Position numbers and translations under genes: made by a program. This document shows positions 49,301 to 60,279 of a stretch of 64,000 bases of DNA, in pieces. Below the pieces are notes generated by a model. That model ran no database searches. It had not been told where the DNA came from and worked only from the letters and a program-made list of their open reading frames with translations. Source of the stretch: Megaleporinus macrocephalus (lineage: Eukaryota > Chordata > Actinopteri > Characiformes > Anostomidae). The stretch covers positions 42,250,114 through 42,314,113 of the forward strand of contig CM038720.1 in assembly GCA_021613375.1 (NCBI GenBank), read 5' to 3'. The stretch's first letter is position 1. Each line of letters starts with the position of its first letter.

Positions 49301-52300
49301 CAACCCTACTGAGATGTCATCACCTGGACTCATCATCTGTGGTACGTGCTTCTAGAACATAACACCACATGCCACACGGTTGCCTAACGTTTGGGCTCCA
49401 TTGTCCCAGTCGCTCAGGCCTACATACTCTAGTTTCTAAAGTTTACATGTTGCTCAACAGCAGCAGCGGCGTATGTTCAGAGAGTAACGAAAGAAAGGAA
49501 TGTTCGAGAGGCAGAAGTATAAACGTATGAGAACGACGGAGAAGGAGCTAATGAAAAGGTGAGGTGAGGACTAGAAAGCCTGGACTGGGTAAGTGTGTCA
49601 GTGTTACCTGTTCAGGTGGTGGAGCTGGACAGGGGGAGCAGTCCGGCTCGGACACCGACACTCTGGACTCATCGTGGGGTTTGGAGCACAGCTCCTCAGC
49701 CTCAGAGGTAATTTCTGTAGAAGACAGATGCAGAAAAAGGTGGTTTGTATGAAGAAATGGAAACCAGGACATTGAATTGATTGGATGATCAAGTGATTGG
49801 ATCACCCTTCAGGTTCCTAGAGCTTTTACTGAACTGCTCCAGTGCAGCAGAGAGCTGGACCTCACTGAGTCAGTTTAAACTCCAGTGTTTTATTTTATTT
49901 TAGTTAACAGTTTTATGATTTTGATATTCAGTTCTTCTTTTATTTATTTATTTATTTATTTATTTTCAGTTCTTCTTTTATTTATTTATTTATTTTTAAA
50001 TTCCTTTTACAATTCTGTTACAATCTTGATTTTTATTATTATTATTATTACTTTTATTTTTTATTTCTTTTACTATTTTATGCTTTACTACTATATTTAT
50101 ATCTACTTTACTGACTTCTTTTTTTATTTTTGCCTTATTCCTTATTTTATTTTCATCTTATTATTCATTTCTTTTGTTTCTGTTCTTTTACAATTAAGTA
50201 CTCATTAAAATTCATTTTAATTAATTTTTTTATTATTATCTATTTATTTTATCTCTTTTTGTCTAGCAATTGCAATGCTCGGCGACATTGTAAATGAGGG
50301 TCTCCCTCAATGTACTTCTGAGTGAAAATGAAGGTTAATTGAAATTAAAGGCACATTGCAGGGAAGTCTTTAGGAGTTTATATTTAAAATGTAATAATAG
50401 AGCAAATAGAAATATCCTTAAAATACATTGTGTGCACCTTCATCTGAAGCTGAGTCACTGATCTCAATCTGAATTAAACTAAAAGGTTTCCTCAGGTTAC
50501 ACAGGTTTCCTCTTACAGTCTTACAACAAACCCAAATGTGGTTCTTCACAACAGTTCGTTGTTGCTGCAGTAATATCAGTTCTCTAAAAAACAGTATTTT
50601 CACAATTCTGTCTATTTTCAATCAATTAACCTTCATTTAAACTACTAATACATTGTGGTTGACCCTCATTTAGCCGAGCGTTATACATAACAAAGGTATT
50701 GCGAATAGTAAATATGCATTTATGATCAAAAAAGTATAACAAAGAAATTTAAATATATCCACACACTTCATTATAAAAGTGTTAATAATAAAAACCAGTA
50801 AACAATAAGTCAGGGCTACCAAACAAAACCATCAGATAAAATTAATGTAAATTTATTATGAAAGCAGGTAAGTAAAATACCTAAAAAGTGTAAAACCAAA
50901 AGAAAAACATGAATTAGAAGTAATACATTATAAAACAAAACAATAAATAATTAAGTAACCCAAATAAAACCAGTTGCAGGCTGAGTGAAGAGGGTTAAGT
51001 CTTGTAGCTGTAGTGCAAAACTAAACAGCGCCATAAAACTGAACAACAGAAGAAGAGAAGTTTAATGGTTTGGATATAAACCTTCATTACACGTTAGTTA
51101 AACCAGATCTAGTCCAAAACTAAACAGCGCCACTGATCTGCCACTGAATACTCAGCCTGCCAAACACGTGCGAGTGAGTGAGCGAGTTATAAACTTCACA
51201 CACTGAACACGTCCTGTCTACAGTCACGCTGTACTCACGTACATCTACATTAAACTCTTAAACCCGTATCCGTCTCACCGGAACGTTCCGAACCTCAGTC
51301 TCTGAGAAACGGGCAGCGCGCGGTCTGATCAGCGTGACTGACCTGCGATACTTACCCTGAAAGCTGGGCCTGGCGTCCGGAGAGGCGCTCCAGCATTTCT
51401 GCATGAGGGCCATGAACCCGGAGCACGCCTGGGGTCGACTGCGGGGCACGGCGCTCAGCTCCGGACGCACCCCCTTCACCACCTTCACCATGATGTGCAG
51501 GATGTTGTTCTCCCCTATGAGAGAGCAGAGTAAACAGGGGAGAAGCTTTGAGGCGGCTGCTGTGACTTGCTCTGGCAGCCCGAGCGAGTGGAGGACGTCG
51601 CTCGGCTCGAGGTTTCGGTTTACAAGATTCGCGTCTCAGACGGACTAGCGCGGAGACGTCCGTACACGTGCCTCGGCTAGCCGGGGAGAAAACCAACAAT
51701 GGAAGATTAGCAGCTCTGAACTGAGCCACGGGAAGGAGGATTTCTGAAGAGGCTGAAGGAGGTCTTTATGTTATAAGTCCTCGTATCAACACTGGAAACT
51801 GTGATTACTTCCTTTCCGGCGACTTTTGTTCTCGTTAACTTCTCCTGAGCCGACAAGCAACACAGGACAAAGAGATTGACGCTGTTCCAGCAGTCACTGT
51901 CGGTCAATTTCTCAATCAGGTCTATAAGGAGCTTCTCTATTCTGTCCTAACAACGTGTCCCAAACATTAACGTGATGTCTGAGAAGACTGAGGAGGAAAA
52001 AACAGTCCGCCTCCCACCAGTCGGTCTCCGAGTACCAGCCCTGATATCACTGTATCCTATAAATAGCTCCAAAAACCGTACACTGTAATGAATTTCTGTA
52101 AATTTACTGTAGATATATAACAGTATCTTACTGTTTTTTATAATAATTGTAAAATACTGTCAAATAATCACACAGCGTATATAAATTAACCAGTAATGCA
52201 ATCAGTTTCCCAATAACAGAAAATAACTGTAATTTAACAGCATAATACAGTATTTTCTTAACCTTTTGACTATCAATCAAACTCATACTGTTGATTACAG

Positions 52301-52917
52301 ACTAATGTTTATTTTTAATGATAACCCTTTTTTATTAAACTGTCCAAACTGCTTCTACTCTATTAACTGATAAAGTATAAGCAGGGGGCGGAGCCAGGTT
52401 ATCAGGCTCAGCTGAGTTAAGACTCTTTCAGCTCGTTCAGTCAGTGCAGGAAGTGCCGGGCAACTTGTATTGTGTTCATTCGTAAAATAAATAAAAATAT
52501 CTAAATCGGTTCTTAGACGAGGAGACGCGAGCTGGTGCTTTTAGAACCGACCCGTTTGGACTGCAGCTGCGGCGGCGGTCCTCGAGAAAAAGTTAACGCC
52601 GCGTCTCCTGACGTTAGCAGTGATGTGGTTTTGTCAGTATAATTATTAAACTTCTAAGATATAAGATGTTGTTAGTTAGCTCCGCTTCATTTAGTGACTA
52701 AATTTAACAAAGAAACTGTAGCGTGAACGGTGTTAGCTAGTTAGCTGGCTGGTTAGTTGGTTAGTACCATAAATACACAGTTAATTTACTGTCATTTACT
52801 GTAATTCAAGTATATATACTGTATACAGTACAGTACTATTAAAATAAATCACATATAAAAGAGTCAATAATCAACTTTAGCTCATATCAGTTTGTGTGCC
52901 ATAATTTCAAATGTGTT

Positions 52918-52981
<64 letters not shown>

Positions 52982-55900
52982 ATATGAATATGAATTTTTT
53001 AATTACCTGTATGTTTTAATCTGTATCTGTATTCAGTCCACATTACATTTTATATCATATGTACATATAAGTATCTCCACACAGGCAACTTTACAGCAGA
53101 GGCCAAAAACATACTTCACTTTCAATGTAAGTCAATGGAACCAGAAATTTTTTCTAAGCCATTTTGGAGCATTTCTATTGGTCCATTCATCATAAAATTC
53201 TCATACAACTCATAGCTGTTGTGTTCAAATAGTGCAGAAAAATAAAAATAGTCTCTGTTCAAAGAAAAATGTGCATCTCCAATTTTTTGGACTATTTTTA
53301 TTTTTCTACATCAATTAAACACGACAGCTACAATTTATACTGTGTAGAATTTTTAGAATGACGGGACCAATAGAAATGCTCCAAAATAACCAGGAAATAA
53401 TTCTGGTTCCATTGACTTGCATTGACAGTACAGAAGGTTTTTGTCCTGTAAAGTTGGTATTTTGGAAATACTATAATTTGCATAACAGGCCAGTTTCAAA
53501 ATTCAAGTGTCATACAGTGCAACAGCTCTGGCAGTGAAAGTCCACCTAATAGGGAAAGTTAAACTGTGATATAACATCACTACATAGTGCTCACAGTCTA
53601 ATCAGGTGTGCAAATTACAACACAAGGAAATAAGTCCCGGAATCCAGTCTCTGCTCAGTCTTACCTTGATAGGGCTTCTTCTGCGTGAGAATTCCCCAGA
53701 TAACGATCGAAAAGCTACGTGAGGAAAACAAGAGGTAGTCCAAAGGTTAATACCACACGGGTCCAAGAACCAGGACTCACAGGTTGATCTAATTGTTTTG
53801 TATGTATTGAATCATCAGAAGCGACATAAGAACTCGATCAGTGTGTGTTCGCAGAGTGACCACACGAGACCCGGGCCTGCAACAGCCATGACCACTGACC
53901 TGTACACGTCGTGCTTGGTGTCAGAGACCCGGTCCTTCTCGATGATCCTCTCGGGAGGGAGGTAAGCGATGGTGCCGCAGAACCCGTCTCGGCTGATGTC
54001 ATCGTTGCGAGCGAAGCCGTTCCACCTGGCCAGGCCAAAGTCCGAGATCTGAACGGAGACACAGCCGCACGGGCGTGAGTTCAAGGCCGCAGCGAGCTTA
54101 CATCATACATTTGAACCTGACTGTGCTCCAGCTTTGATCTCTCTTGAGTCTTCCGGAACCAAATTGAGCAGAAACACCACAAACCCAGAGATCTTTCAGA
54201 CGTTCTACATAACTTCTACTGGTGCACTGAGGAGAAACCTACTGACTGAGGTAGCTTGCAATGTCTACAACTCAAAGAACCTGAGAACACAACGGCTTTC
54301 AATACATCTGAACACATACAGCACTGAGATATAACTAGTGACCTCACAAGTGATTTTAGAGCTAATTTAGATAAATCCATAAATTCAATTCTTGTGTCCA
54401 CGGGTCCCATTCAACCAATGGTGGATGAGTTTTAGTCACTTGGGAACATTATTATATTTAAAAAGCTGTTATTTACTCAGTAAACACTACATTATTAAAT
54501 AGTAAACAGTATTAATAGAGTAAGTAGAGCTTTTACACTTTATTATTAAATATTAATCAGTATTAATAGAGTAAGTAGAGCTTTTACACTTTATTATTAA
54601 ATATTAATCAGTATTAATAGAGTAAGTAGAGTTTTTACACTTTATTATTAAATATTAATCAGTATTAATAGAGTAAGTAGAGTTTTTACACTTTATTATT
54701 AAATATTAATCAGTATTAAAAGAGTAAGTAGTGCTTTTACACTTTATTATTAAATATTAATCAGTATTAATAGAGTAAGTAGAGTTTTTACACTTTATTA
54801 TTAAATATTAATCAGTATTAATAGAGTAAGTAGAGCTTTTACACTTTATTATTAAATATTAATCAGTATTAATAGAGTAAGTAGTGATTTTTCATACGTC
54901 AGTGTGTTTATTTAACTCTTTCCAAGCTTCTCCTAAACAACCCAGTATTATTATCAGTTCTGATCTAATACCTGCTTTGACTGCTCAGTACTTCATTAAG
55001 ATAAATCAAGATTTGCTGCTGAAGGAACTGAACACATTCATACAATGTCTGGGGCGTCCAGGAGAAATCTGGAACCTAACTTTGTTCTTCAAACTGGATC
55101 AAGATCTGATCTACTTCTCTCACAATAACATATTCATGTTACTTTGTATTGTATGTCTGATTATTTACATCTGTTCTAATCAGATCTGCTCTTCTTACTG
55201 GTGATCAGACACTTACTGATCAGATTTTAAACAATAGTAGTGTGTAGGTTACATAACTGTTGTTTTGGTTTATGTATGTAGTTATGTATGTTGATATGTA
55301 CTGTCAAATATGTACAGACTCTAAACTCACGTCCTTCGTATTTAACTGTAATTAAGTTTCTCTGGGCTCTATTTAGCCTCAAGCTCTTTCTGCAAGCATC
55401 CCATGTTATTTCCGGATGCTTGTTTTTAATTTTAAAAATGTTTGAGGTCAAAACGTGGTACTAAACTATCCTAGCTTAATGCTTTAGGCACTGGCCAGCA
55501 TATCAGCAGCTTTTTAGGCACCTGGTTCCCATGACAACAGAGAATTTCACATCAAACTGCTCCGAACGGCTTTGTTTACATTATAAATTATTTACGCACG
55601 AACTCTAAACACCAGATTCCTAGAAGTAGCACTTCGGTAAACATTTCCACAGACTATCCAGAGAACTTACTCACTCAGTCTTTCACACAAGAGCTAAATG
55701 GAGCATCAGTCACCACAAGGGCGTATGTTCTAGACTCCTAGTGCGCTCGTGAACAAACTCCAAAACAAACCCGAAGCTCTCCCTCACCCCTGCCCCCTAA
55801 TCTGCACCTCCACCCAAACACCACCGCCTCACTAATCCTCCACAGCAGCGGCTCTGAGGCCAGCGCTGTTACCGTGTGTACGGGTTTAAGGCACGCCACT

Positions 55901-57722
55901 GTTTCCAGGCTGGCGGCTTGCGTGCTGCCGAGCCCTGGGGCCGCTCCGAGACGTGGGAAGGCCCTGCGTCTGAGTGCGTGTGGACGTGTGCAGGTGTGTG
56001 CCTGCCGTGCATTAACACTGCTTAGCGCCAGCCTGTCCAGACCGGCCCGCGCCACGTATTTACATCCAGCCCTTTCAATCCGGGGGAATGCTTTCCCACC
56101 CATCCTCCCATCCCGCGCTTACTCATCCATACGGAGGACGGGCTCGGGTGGGATAAAGGCTGGGAAAGCATTTCTGCCCTCAGGGAACTTCAGGGAACTT
56201 CAGGGAACATGCAGGTAAGGGCTATAAAAAAAGGAAGCCGGTGCTTTTCCCCAGTGGAGAAATTCGACTCCGAGAAGGAATGATCATGCAAATCTGAGGT
56301 TTTGGGGACGTGTTTTCACTTCTATCTATTTTTTCTACAGATTCTTCAACCTGAGGAACATCTAGAGTCTGTGTGAGCAGTTAAGGAGCAGACCTGCTTT
56401 AATCACTCATACAAAGACTTCACACTGGTACTTAAATTAAAACTAAAATTTAATGTTTATGGAGGTCAGACACAACAGGAGGAGCTTTTTGGGTTCTCCA
56501 AGCTCTGGAATGCCTCCTGGTACCTTTATAGATATGCAATCACGAGCAACCTTTTAAAAGAACCACATGATGTACAGATTTGTACTAGATCTTAACTGGA
56601 GACCACTACACCACCATACTAACCACTACACCACCATACTAACCACTACACCACCATACTGACCACTACACCACCATACTGACCACTACACCACCATACT
56701 AACCACTACACCACCATACTAACCACTACACCACCATACTAACCACTACACCACCGTACTGACCACTACACCACCATACTAACCACTACACCACCATACT
56801 AACCTCTACACCACCATACTAACCACTACACCACCATACTAACCACTACACCACCATACTGACCACTACACCACCGTACTAACCACTACACCACCATACT
56901 GACCACTACACCACCGTACTGACCACTACACCACCATACTAACCACTACACCACCATACTAACCTCTACACCACCATACTAACCACTACACCACCATACT
57001 AACCACTACACCACCATACTAACCACTACACCACCGTACTAACCACTACACCACCTTACTAACCACTACACCACCGTACTAACCACTACATCACCTTACT
57101 AACCACTACACCACTGTACTGACCACTACACCACCATACTAACCACTACACCACCGTACTAACCACTACACCACCGTACTGACCACTACACCACCGTACT
57201 AACCACTACACCACCATACTAACCACTACATGACCATACTAACCACTACACCACCATACTGACCACTACACCACCATACTGACCACTACACCACCATACT
57301 GACCACTACACCACTGTACTGACCACTATTCACATAACCGGGAGACTCTTGTTAATCACATTGGACCCTGGATGCGGTTCAGCCAGCACTCCTGTGAGGT
57401 ACATGTAGGTCCAGCAGGGCTTTGACTCACTTTGACGTGGTAGTGAGCGTCCAGCAGGATGTTGGCGGGTTTCAGGTCCAGGTGCAGGAGTGGTGGGTTC
57501 ATGCAGTGCAGGAAGTTCATGCCCACTGCTGTTTCGTGGATGATGCGGAAGCGTAGCTCCCACGGCAACGGCTCGGCGGCCAGTAGCGCCTCCAGGGAGC
57601 CCGTCTCCATGTACTCCATCACCAGGCCCTGCGGATCGCTGCAGATGCCGTACACGGGGAGGATGTAGCGGAACTTAGCTGCTTCCATCTTGTTGGCCTC
57701 CTCGAGGAGCTCAGCACGTTCC
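45065..57722 (-). CDS. ripk4: Receptor-interacting serine/threonine kinase 4, 5'-incomplete, join of seven exons
   Basis: Minus-strand join(57722..57431, 54048..53900, 53714..53665, 51514..51356, 49714..49608, 48728..48485, 46326..45065) gives 753 residues plus stop with every phase matching. The kinase domain holds the catalytic [23 protein letters not shown] and DTKHDVYSF motifs. A linker carries [15 protein letters not shown] and [15 protein letters not shown], and about ten ankyrin repeats follow. Human RIPK4 has the same eight-exon plan; only its first exon (Gly-loop and VAIK-type lysine, about 60 residues) is missing, beyond 64000. Family knowledge: RIPK4 is a cytoplasmic and junctional kinase required for epidermal differentiation and acts with p63, IRF6 and plakophilin-1; human loss causes Bartsocas-Papas syndrome. 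Introns hold several minisatellites but no coding disruption is seen. Confidence 0.96.
46424..47520 (+). repeat. 51-bp-array mobile element, copy in ripk4 intron
   Basis: Leader 46424-46727 (aagtgtctgatcaccagtag, gatccagtttgaagaacaaa, cctggacgccccagacattg) is followed by about 13 units of the 51-bp repeat (46728-47385). The end segment tgtttactgagtaaataaaa then tcctgtctggaataaatagc is also seen at window position 1. The copy lies 98 bases upstream of the last ripk4 exon, in the orientation opposite to the gene. Confidence 0.88.
47521..48484. other. ripk4 intron with an arm of the dispersed palindromic element
   Basis: AT-rich intron. Positions 48262-48385 (gagcgtttctattggtccgt, cacaatgtaaacggcagctg) match the left arm of the palindromic family. 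No gene seen. Confidence 0.6.
48485..48728 (-). CDS. ripk4: ripk4 exon 7: intermediate region
   Basis: 244 nt with acceptor ttgtccctcacag and donor GTAAGA. It encodes [20 protein letters not shown], then [16 protein letters not shown] and [19 protein letters not shown]. The DSGISRS stretch matches a beta-TrCP-type phosphodegron and aligns with human DSGVSQ, where phosphorylation is linked to turnover. One base is carried into the last exon. Confidence 0.94.
48794..49133. repeat. 11-bp minisatellite (gtccagacgca)
   Basis: About 31 units of an 11-bp repeat, minus strand tgcgtctggac, lying 65 bases upstream of the exon 7 acceptor. Because 11 is not a multiple of three, all three minus-strand frames stay open (LDCVWTASG types), which explains the overlapping ORFs; none is a gene. 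Confidence 0.95.
49608..49714 (-). CDS. ripk4: ripk4 exon 6: kinase C-terminal flank
   Basis: 107 nt, acceptor gtcttctacag, donor GTAACA. Encodes (E)[15 protein letters not shown], matching human EITSETEDLCEKPDDE, and a Pro-rich stretch to PPPEQ. Confidence 0.92.
49888..50260. repeat. T-rich low-complexity tract, (TTTA)n
   Basis: Several TTTA and TTA runs (49938-49966, 49978-49996, 50034-50050) in a T-rich block; the plus-strand 107-codon ORF full of Phe, Tyr, Ile and Leu is an artefact. Confidence 0.85.
50261..51355. other. ripk4 intron, no other gene
   Basis: AT-rich. The stretch 50560-50960 is a diverged copy of 47860-48230 (shared ttctgtctattttcaatcaa, tagtaaatatgcatttatga, agtcagggctacca), showing an old intronic duplication or an interspersed repeat present twice in ripk4. 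Confidence 0.55.
51356..51514 (-). CDS. ripk4: ripk4 exon 5: kinase C-lobe
   Basis: 159 nt, acceptor ctctcatag, donor GTAAGT. Encodes [20 protein letters not shown] and [20 protein letters not shown], the C-lobe with the CW...RP signature typical of RIP kinases. Confidence 0.95.
51515..52864. other. ripk4 intron, no other gene recognised
   Basis: A GC-richer patch at 51540-51720 gives a 125-codon minus-strand extension of the exon, which is intronic read-through. No further exon is required by the frame. Confidence 0.5.
52865..53480. mobile_element. Full palindromic element with embedded (CA)n
   Basis: The left arm (53080-53270) and right arm (53280-53470) are inverted copies sharing agtcaatggaaccagaa, attttggagcatttctattg and gaaaaataaaaatagtc. 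The leader 52865-53079, with a (CA)n run at 52920-52978, is also found at 60180-60380. Single arms occur at 3184, 12150, 15225, 32757 and 48262. No ORF or target-site duplication is evident. Confidence 0.8.
53665..53714 (-). CDS. ripk4: ripk4 exon 4 (50 nt)
   Basis: Too short for ORF finding. Acceptor tttcctcacgtag, donor GTAAGA. Completes Ser and reads [16 protein letters not shown], matching human FAIVIWGVLTQKKPF; the phases (1 base in, 1 base out) close the reading frame between exons 3 and 5. Confidence 0.95.
53900..54048 (-). CDS. ripk4: ripk4 exon 3: activation segment
   Basis: 149 nt, acceptor tctccgttcag, donor GTCAGT. Encodes [20 protein letters not shown], then [20 protein letters not shown] and VSDTKHDVY. 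It holds the DFG metal-binding motif and the APE-equivalent PPE. Confidence 0.96.
54412..55215 (-). repeat. 51-bp-array mobile element, copy in ripk4 intron, sense orientation
   Basis: Reverse-oriented copy. The end segment is at 54412-54495 (cacttgggaacattattata), about 8 units of the 51-bp repeat at 54497-54890, and the full leader at 54894-55215 including tgctgctgaaggaactgaac. On the minus strand, that is in the ripk4 sense direction, each unit reads AATAAA. Confidence 0.88.
55740..56240. other. GC-rich island in ripk4 intron 2
   Basis: Distinctly GC- and CpG-rich against flanks (for example gggccgctccgagacgtggg, agaccggcccgcgccacgta). It includes inverted gggaatgctttccca and a triple cagggaactt repeat at 56180-56206, and a tataaaaaaagg at 56223. 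ORFs of 114-121 codons on both strands have no recognisable domain. It could be an internal promoter or enhancer; no gene is supported. Confidence 0.4.
56601..57328 (-). repeat. 20-bp satellite, second array, 36 units, inverted
   Basis: aaccactacaccaccatact is the exact reverse complement (rotated) of the 33561-38440 unit. 36 units plus a partial one keep perfect 20-bp register. The array ends 102 bases from ripk4 exon 2. The flanks lack the SINE-like edges seen at the large array. Confidence 0.97.
57431..57722 (-). CDS. ripk4: ripk4 exon 2: kinase N-lobe to catalytic loop
   Basis: 292 nt, acceptor tctggttctcag, donor GTGAGT. The frame enters with one base of a split codon and reads [40 protein letters not shown] and [20 protein letters not shown], nearly identical to human RIPK4. 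HLDLKPAN is the catalytic loop (HLD instead of HRD is usual in this kinase). The ATG inside (57688) is not the gene start, because the exon is open upstream and the human gene begins about 60 residues earlier. Confidence 0.96.
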
Positions 57723-57766
57723 CTGAGAACCAGACAAACATCAGGCTGCGTCAGTTACAGTGTTAC

Positions 57767-57769
<3 letters not shown>

Positions 57770-57810
<41 letters not shown>
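57770..57810. repeat. (CA)n microsatellite beside the ripk4 exon 2 acceptor
   Basis: About 20 CA units, read (TG)n in the transcript, starting 48 bases upstream of the acceptor. Confidence 0.95.
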
Positions 57811-57813
<3 letters not shown>

Positions 57814-57944
57814 ACACATATACACACGCAGTATGTTATAATCCATATGTACCCTATGATGTTAGATCCTGATGTTGAACATTGCTGTAAGGATTTGATT
57901 GAGTGGGATACTCAACTCTACTATACACACTCCACACAGACACT

Positions 57945-58760
57945 GGGAGACGTTTAGACTCCACACAGACACTGGGAGACGTTTAGACTCCACACAGACA
58001 CTGGGAGACGTTTAGACTCCACACAGACACTGGGAGACGTTTAGACTCCACACAGACACTGGGAGACGTTTAGACTCCACACAGACACTGGGAGACGTTT
58101 AGACTCCACACAGACACTGGGAGACGTTTAGACTCCACACAGACACTGGGAGACGTTTAGACTCCACACAGACACTGGGAGACGTTTAGACTCCACACAG
58201 ACACTGGGAGACCATAGACACTCCACACAGACACTGGGAGACCATACACACTCCACACAGACACTGGGAGACCATACACACTCCACACAGACACTGAGAG
58301 ACCATACACACTCCACACAGACACTGGGAGACCATACACACTCCACACAGACACTGGGAGAACATACACACTCCACACAGATACTGGGAGACCATACACA
58401 CTCCACACAGACACTGGGAGACCATACACACTCCACACAGACACTGGGAGATCATACACACTCCACACAGACACTGGGAGACCATACACACTCCACACAG
58501 ACACTGGGAGACCATACACACTCCACACAGACACTGGGAGACCGTACACACTCCACACAGACACTGGGAGACCATACACACTCCACACAGACACTGGGAG
58601 ACCGTACACACTCCACACAGACACTGGGAGACCGTACACACTCCACACAGACACTGGGAGACCGTACACACTCCACACAGACACTGGGAGACCATACACA
58701 CTCCACACAGACACTGGGAGACCATACACACTCCACACAGACACTGGGAGACCATAGACT
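57945..58760. repeat. Two-phase minisatellite, 29-bp then 30-bp units
   Basis: The first block (about 57952-58206) consists of about nine near-identical 29-bp units with core ccacacagacactgggagac then gttt. It switches at 58206 to about eighteen 30-bp units with the same core then catac. The 30-bp block, divisible by three, yields 194-195-codon pseudo-ORFs. Confidence 0.95.
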
Positions 58761-60179
58761 GCACCACCAAGCTGCCTCTTAGTTACGAGTTCTATGCCGC
58801 TATCCCACTTTTAGTTTATTGAAAGTACTTTTAAATACACTCTCAGTAAACGTGTAGTTTAGATGTTTTTAAACTGAAAGTATACGTGTAAGTTTTCTTT
58901 AAGTGAATATAATACTTAGAATATTGCTGCACGTTTAAGTATAGGTAAAGACTAGGTTTAGGTTTTATTTTTTCTACTTAAAATAGAACTTTAACAACTT
59001 TTACTTACTCACCAGCGCAGACACATAATAATAAACCAAACATACTCCATTAAGAAACATATTTGTATTTTTATAAATCTTTAAAAATTAAACTTTCCAA
59101 ACTAATATTGTACTGGATGTGTTTTTGCTATACTAACCTATACTGTTCTGAATTATCTCAATCAGAAGATCAAGTACAAGTAAAGGACAACTATACTTAG
59201 ACTGTTATATATTCTTAAGTATTACTGTGTTTAGTTTATCACTGAGACGTATATAAAAAGTAAAGTGAAGGTGTACTCACTGGTGTTTTAGTGTAAACCA
59301 AGTAACTAATAACACAATAAATAAACTTCTTTTTTAAGTATAGCTGCTAATAATCTGAATAACAGTGGAATGAGATGTTAGGTTCCCGTATGATGTCTCT
59401 GTATCCTTTATCATCAGATCAGAGCGATCAAATATGAACTGTACTTCAGACCAAACGATGCAACACTATTCAAATGCGATCACTCAGTAGAGCTACTGTT
59501 CACTAGCAGGACTGCAAACATGGAGTAAACAGATACGTGTGATATTCAATGAGTTCATTCAATATCAGAACTAAAATCAACAGTGGAAACATTCCGAACG
59601 GCCCATCCTCAACAGGCATGAACGGAAATGATCTGAATGCCTGAGATGCCTGGCGGTAAATCAGTAAACAGCTGCTTTGTTCTCATGAGGTCTTCAGCTA
59701 CTGATGCAGACTGTGGCCTCCAGGGCGCTCGTCATGGTTGAGTTGGTTGAGTTCCTAGTACGTTGGTTGAGTTCCTAGTACGTGTTTAAGTGGCGTTCCA
59801 GAACCGGACTCGGGGATCCTGTTCTCTCGGACAGTCCGCTCAGCGCTTTGCATGATGCCCGTTATCAGCTCGGATGTGACCTGCCTCCAACAGAAGCTGG
59901 TTTAACACAAAGCCTACGCGCCTCTGCTCACTCCAGCTCCACACTGATACCACCAGGAATTACATACTAGTGACCTCTACACAGGCCGTACACTCCTTCC
60001 TACACCTCTATCAGACGTCTGCTGTGTTCTAGTAATCAGACTACATGTATGTTCCGTCTCAACCTCTTCAGGAAACAGTCACACGCAGGTACGGTACAGA
60101 TAATCAATTTACAAATCAATTTACAGCTTCCTGTCTAGACGACAGTCGTGAGTCATGTACACACAACCATATAACATAG
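58761..60179. other. ripk4 intron 1, no gene recognised
   Basis: AT-rich to 59560, then moderate GC. A short direct repeat (gttgagttcctagtacgt) occurs twice at 59744-59782. No kinase first exon was found. Confidence 0.5.
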
Positions 60180-60245
60180 TCAATAATCAACTTCAGATTA
60201 TATCAGTTTGTGTGCCATAATTTCTGTATTTCAAATACGAGTTCA

Positions 60246-60279
<34 letters not shown>

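Noticed and set aside
55738..56218. ORFs of 114 and 121 codons in the GC-rich island
   Set aside because: No recognisable domain; opposite-strand ORFs of similar length reflect high GC. Reported only as an island.
58157..58770. 194-195-codon minus-strand ORFs (VSVWSVYGLP types)
   Set aside because: Three overlapping frames of a 30-bp minisatellite.
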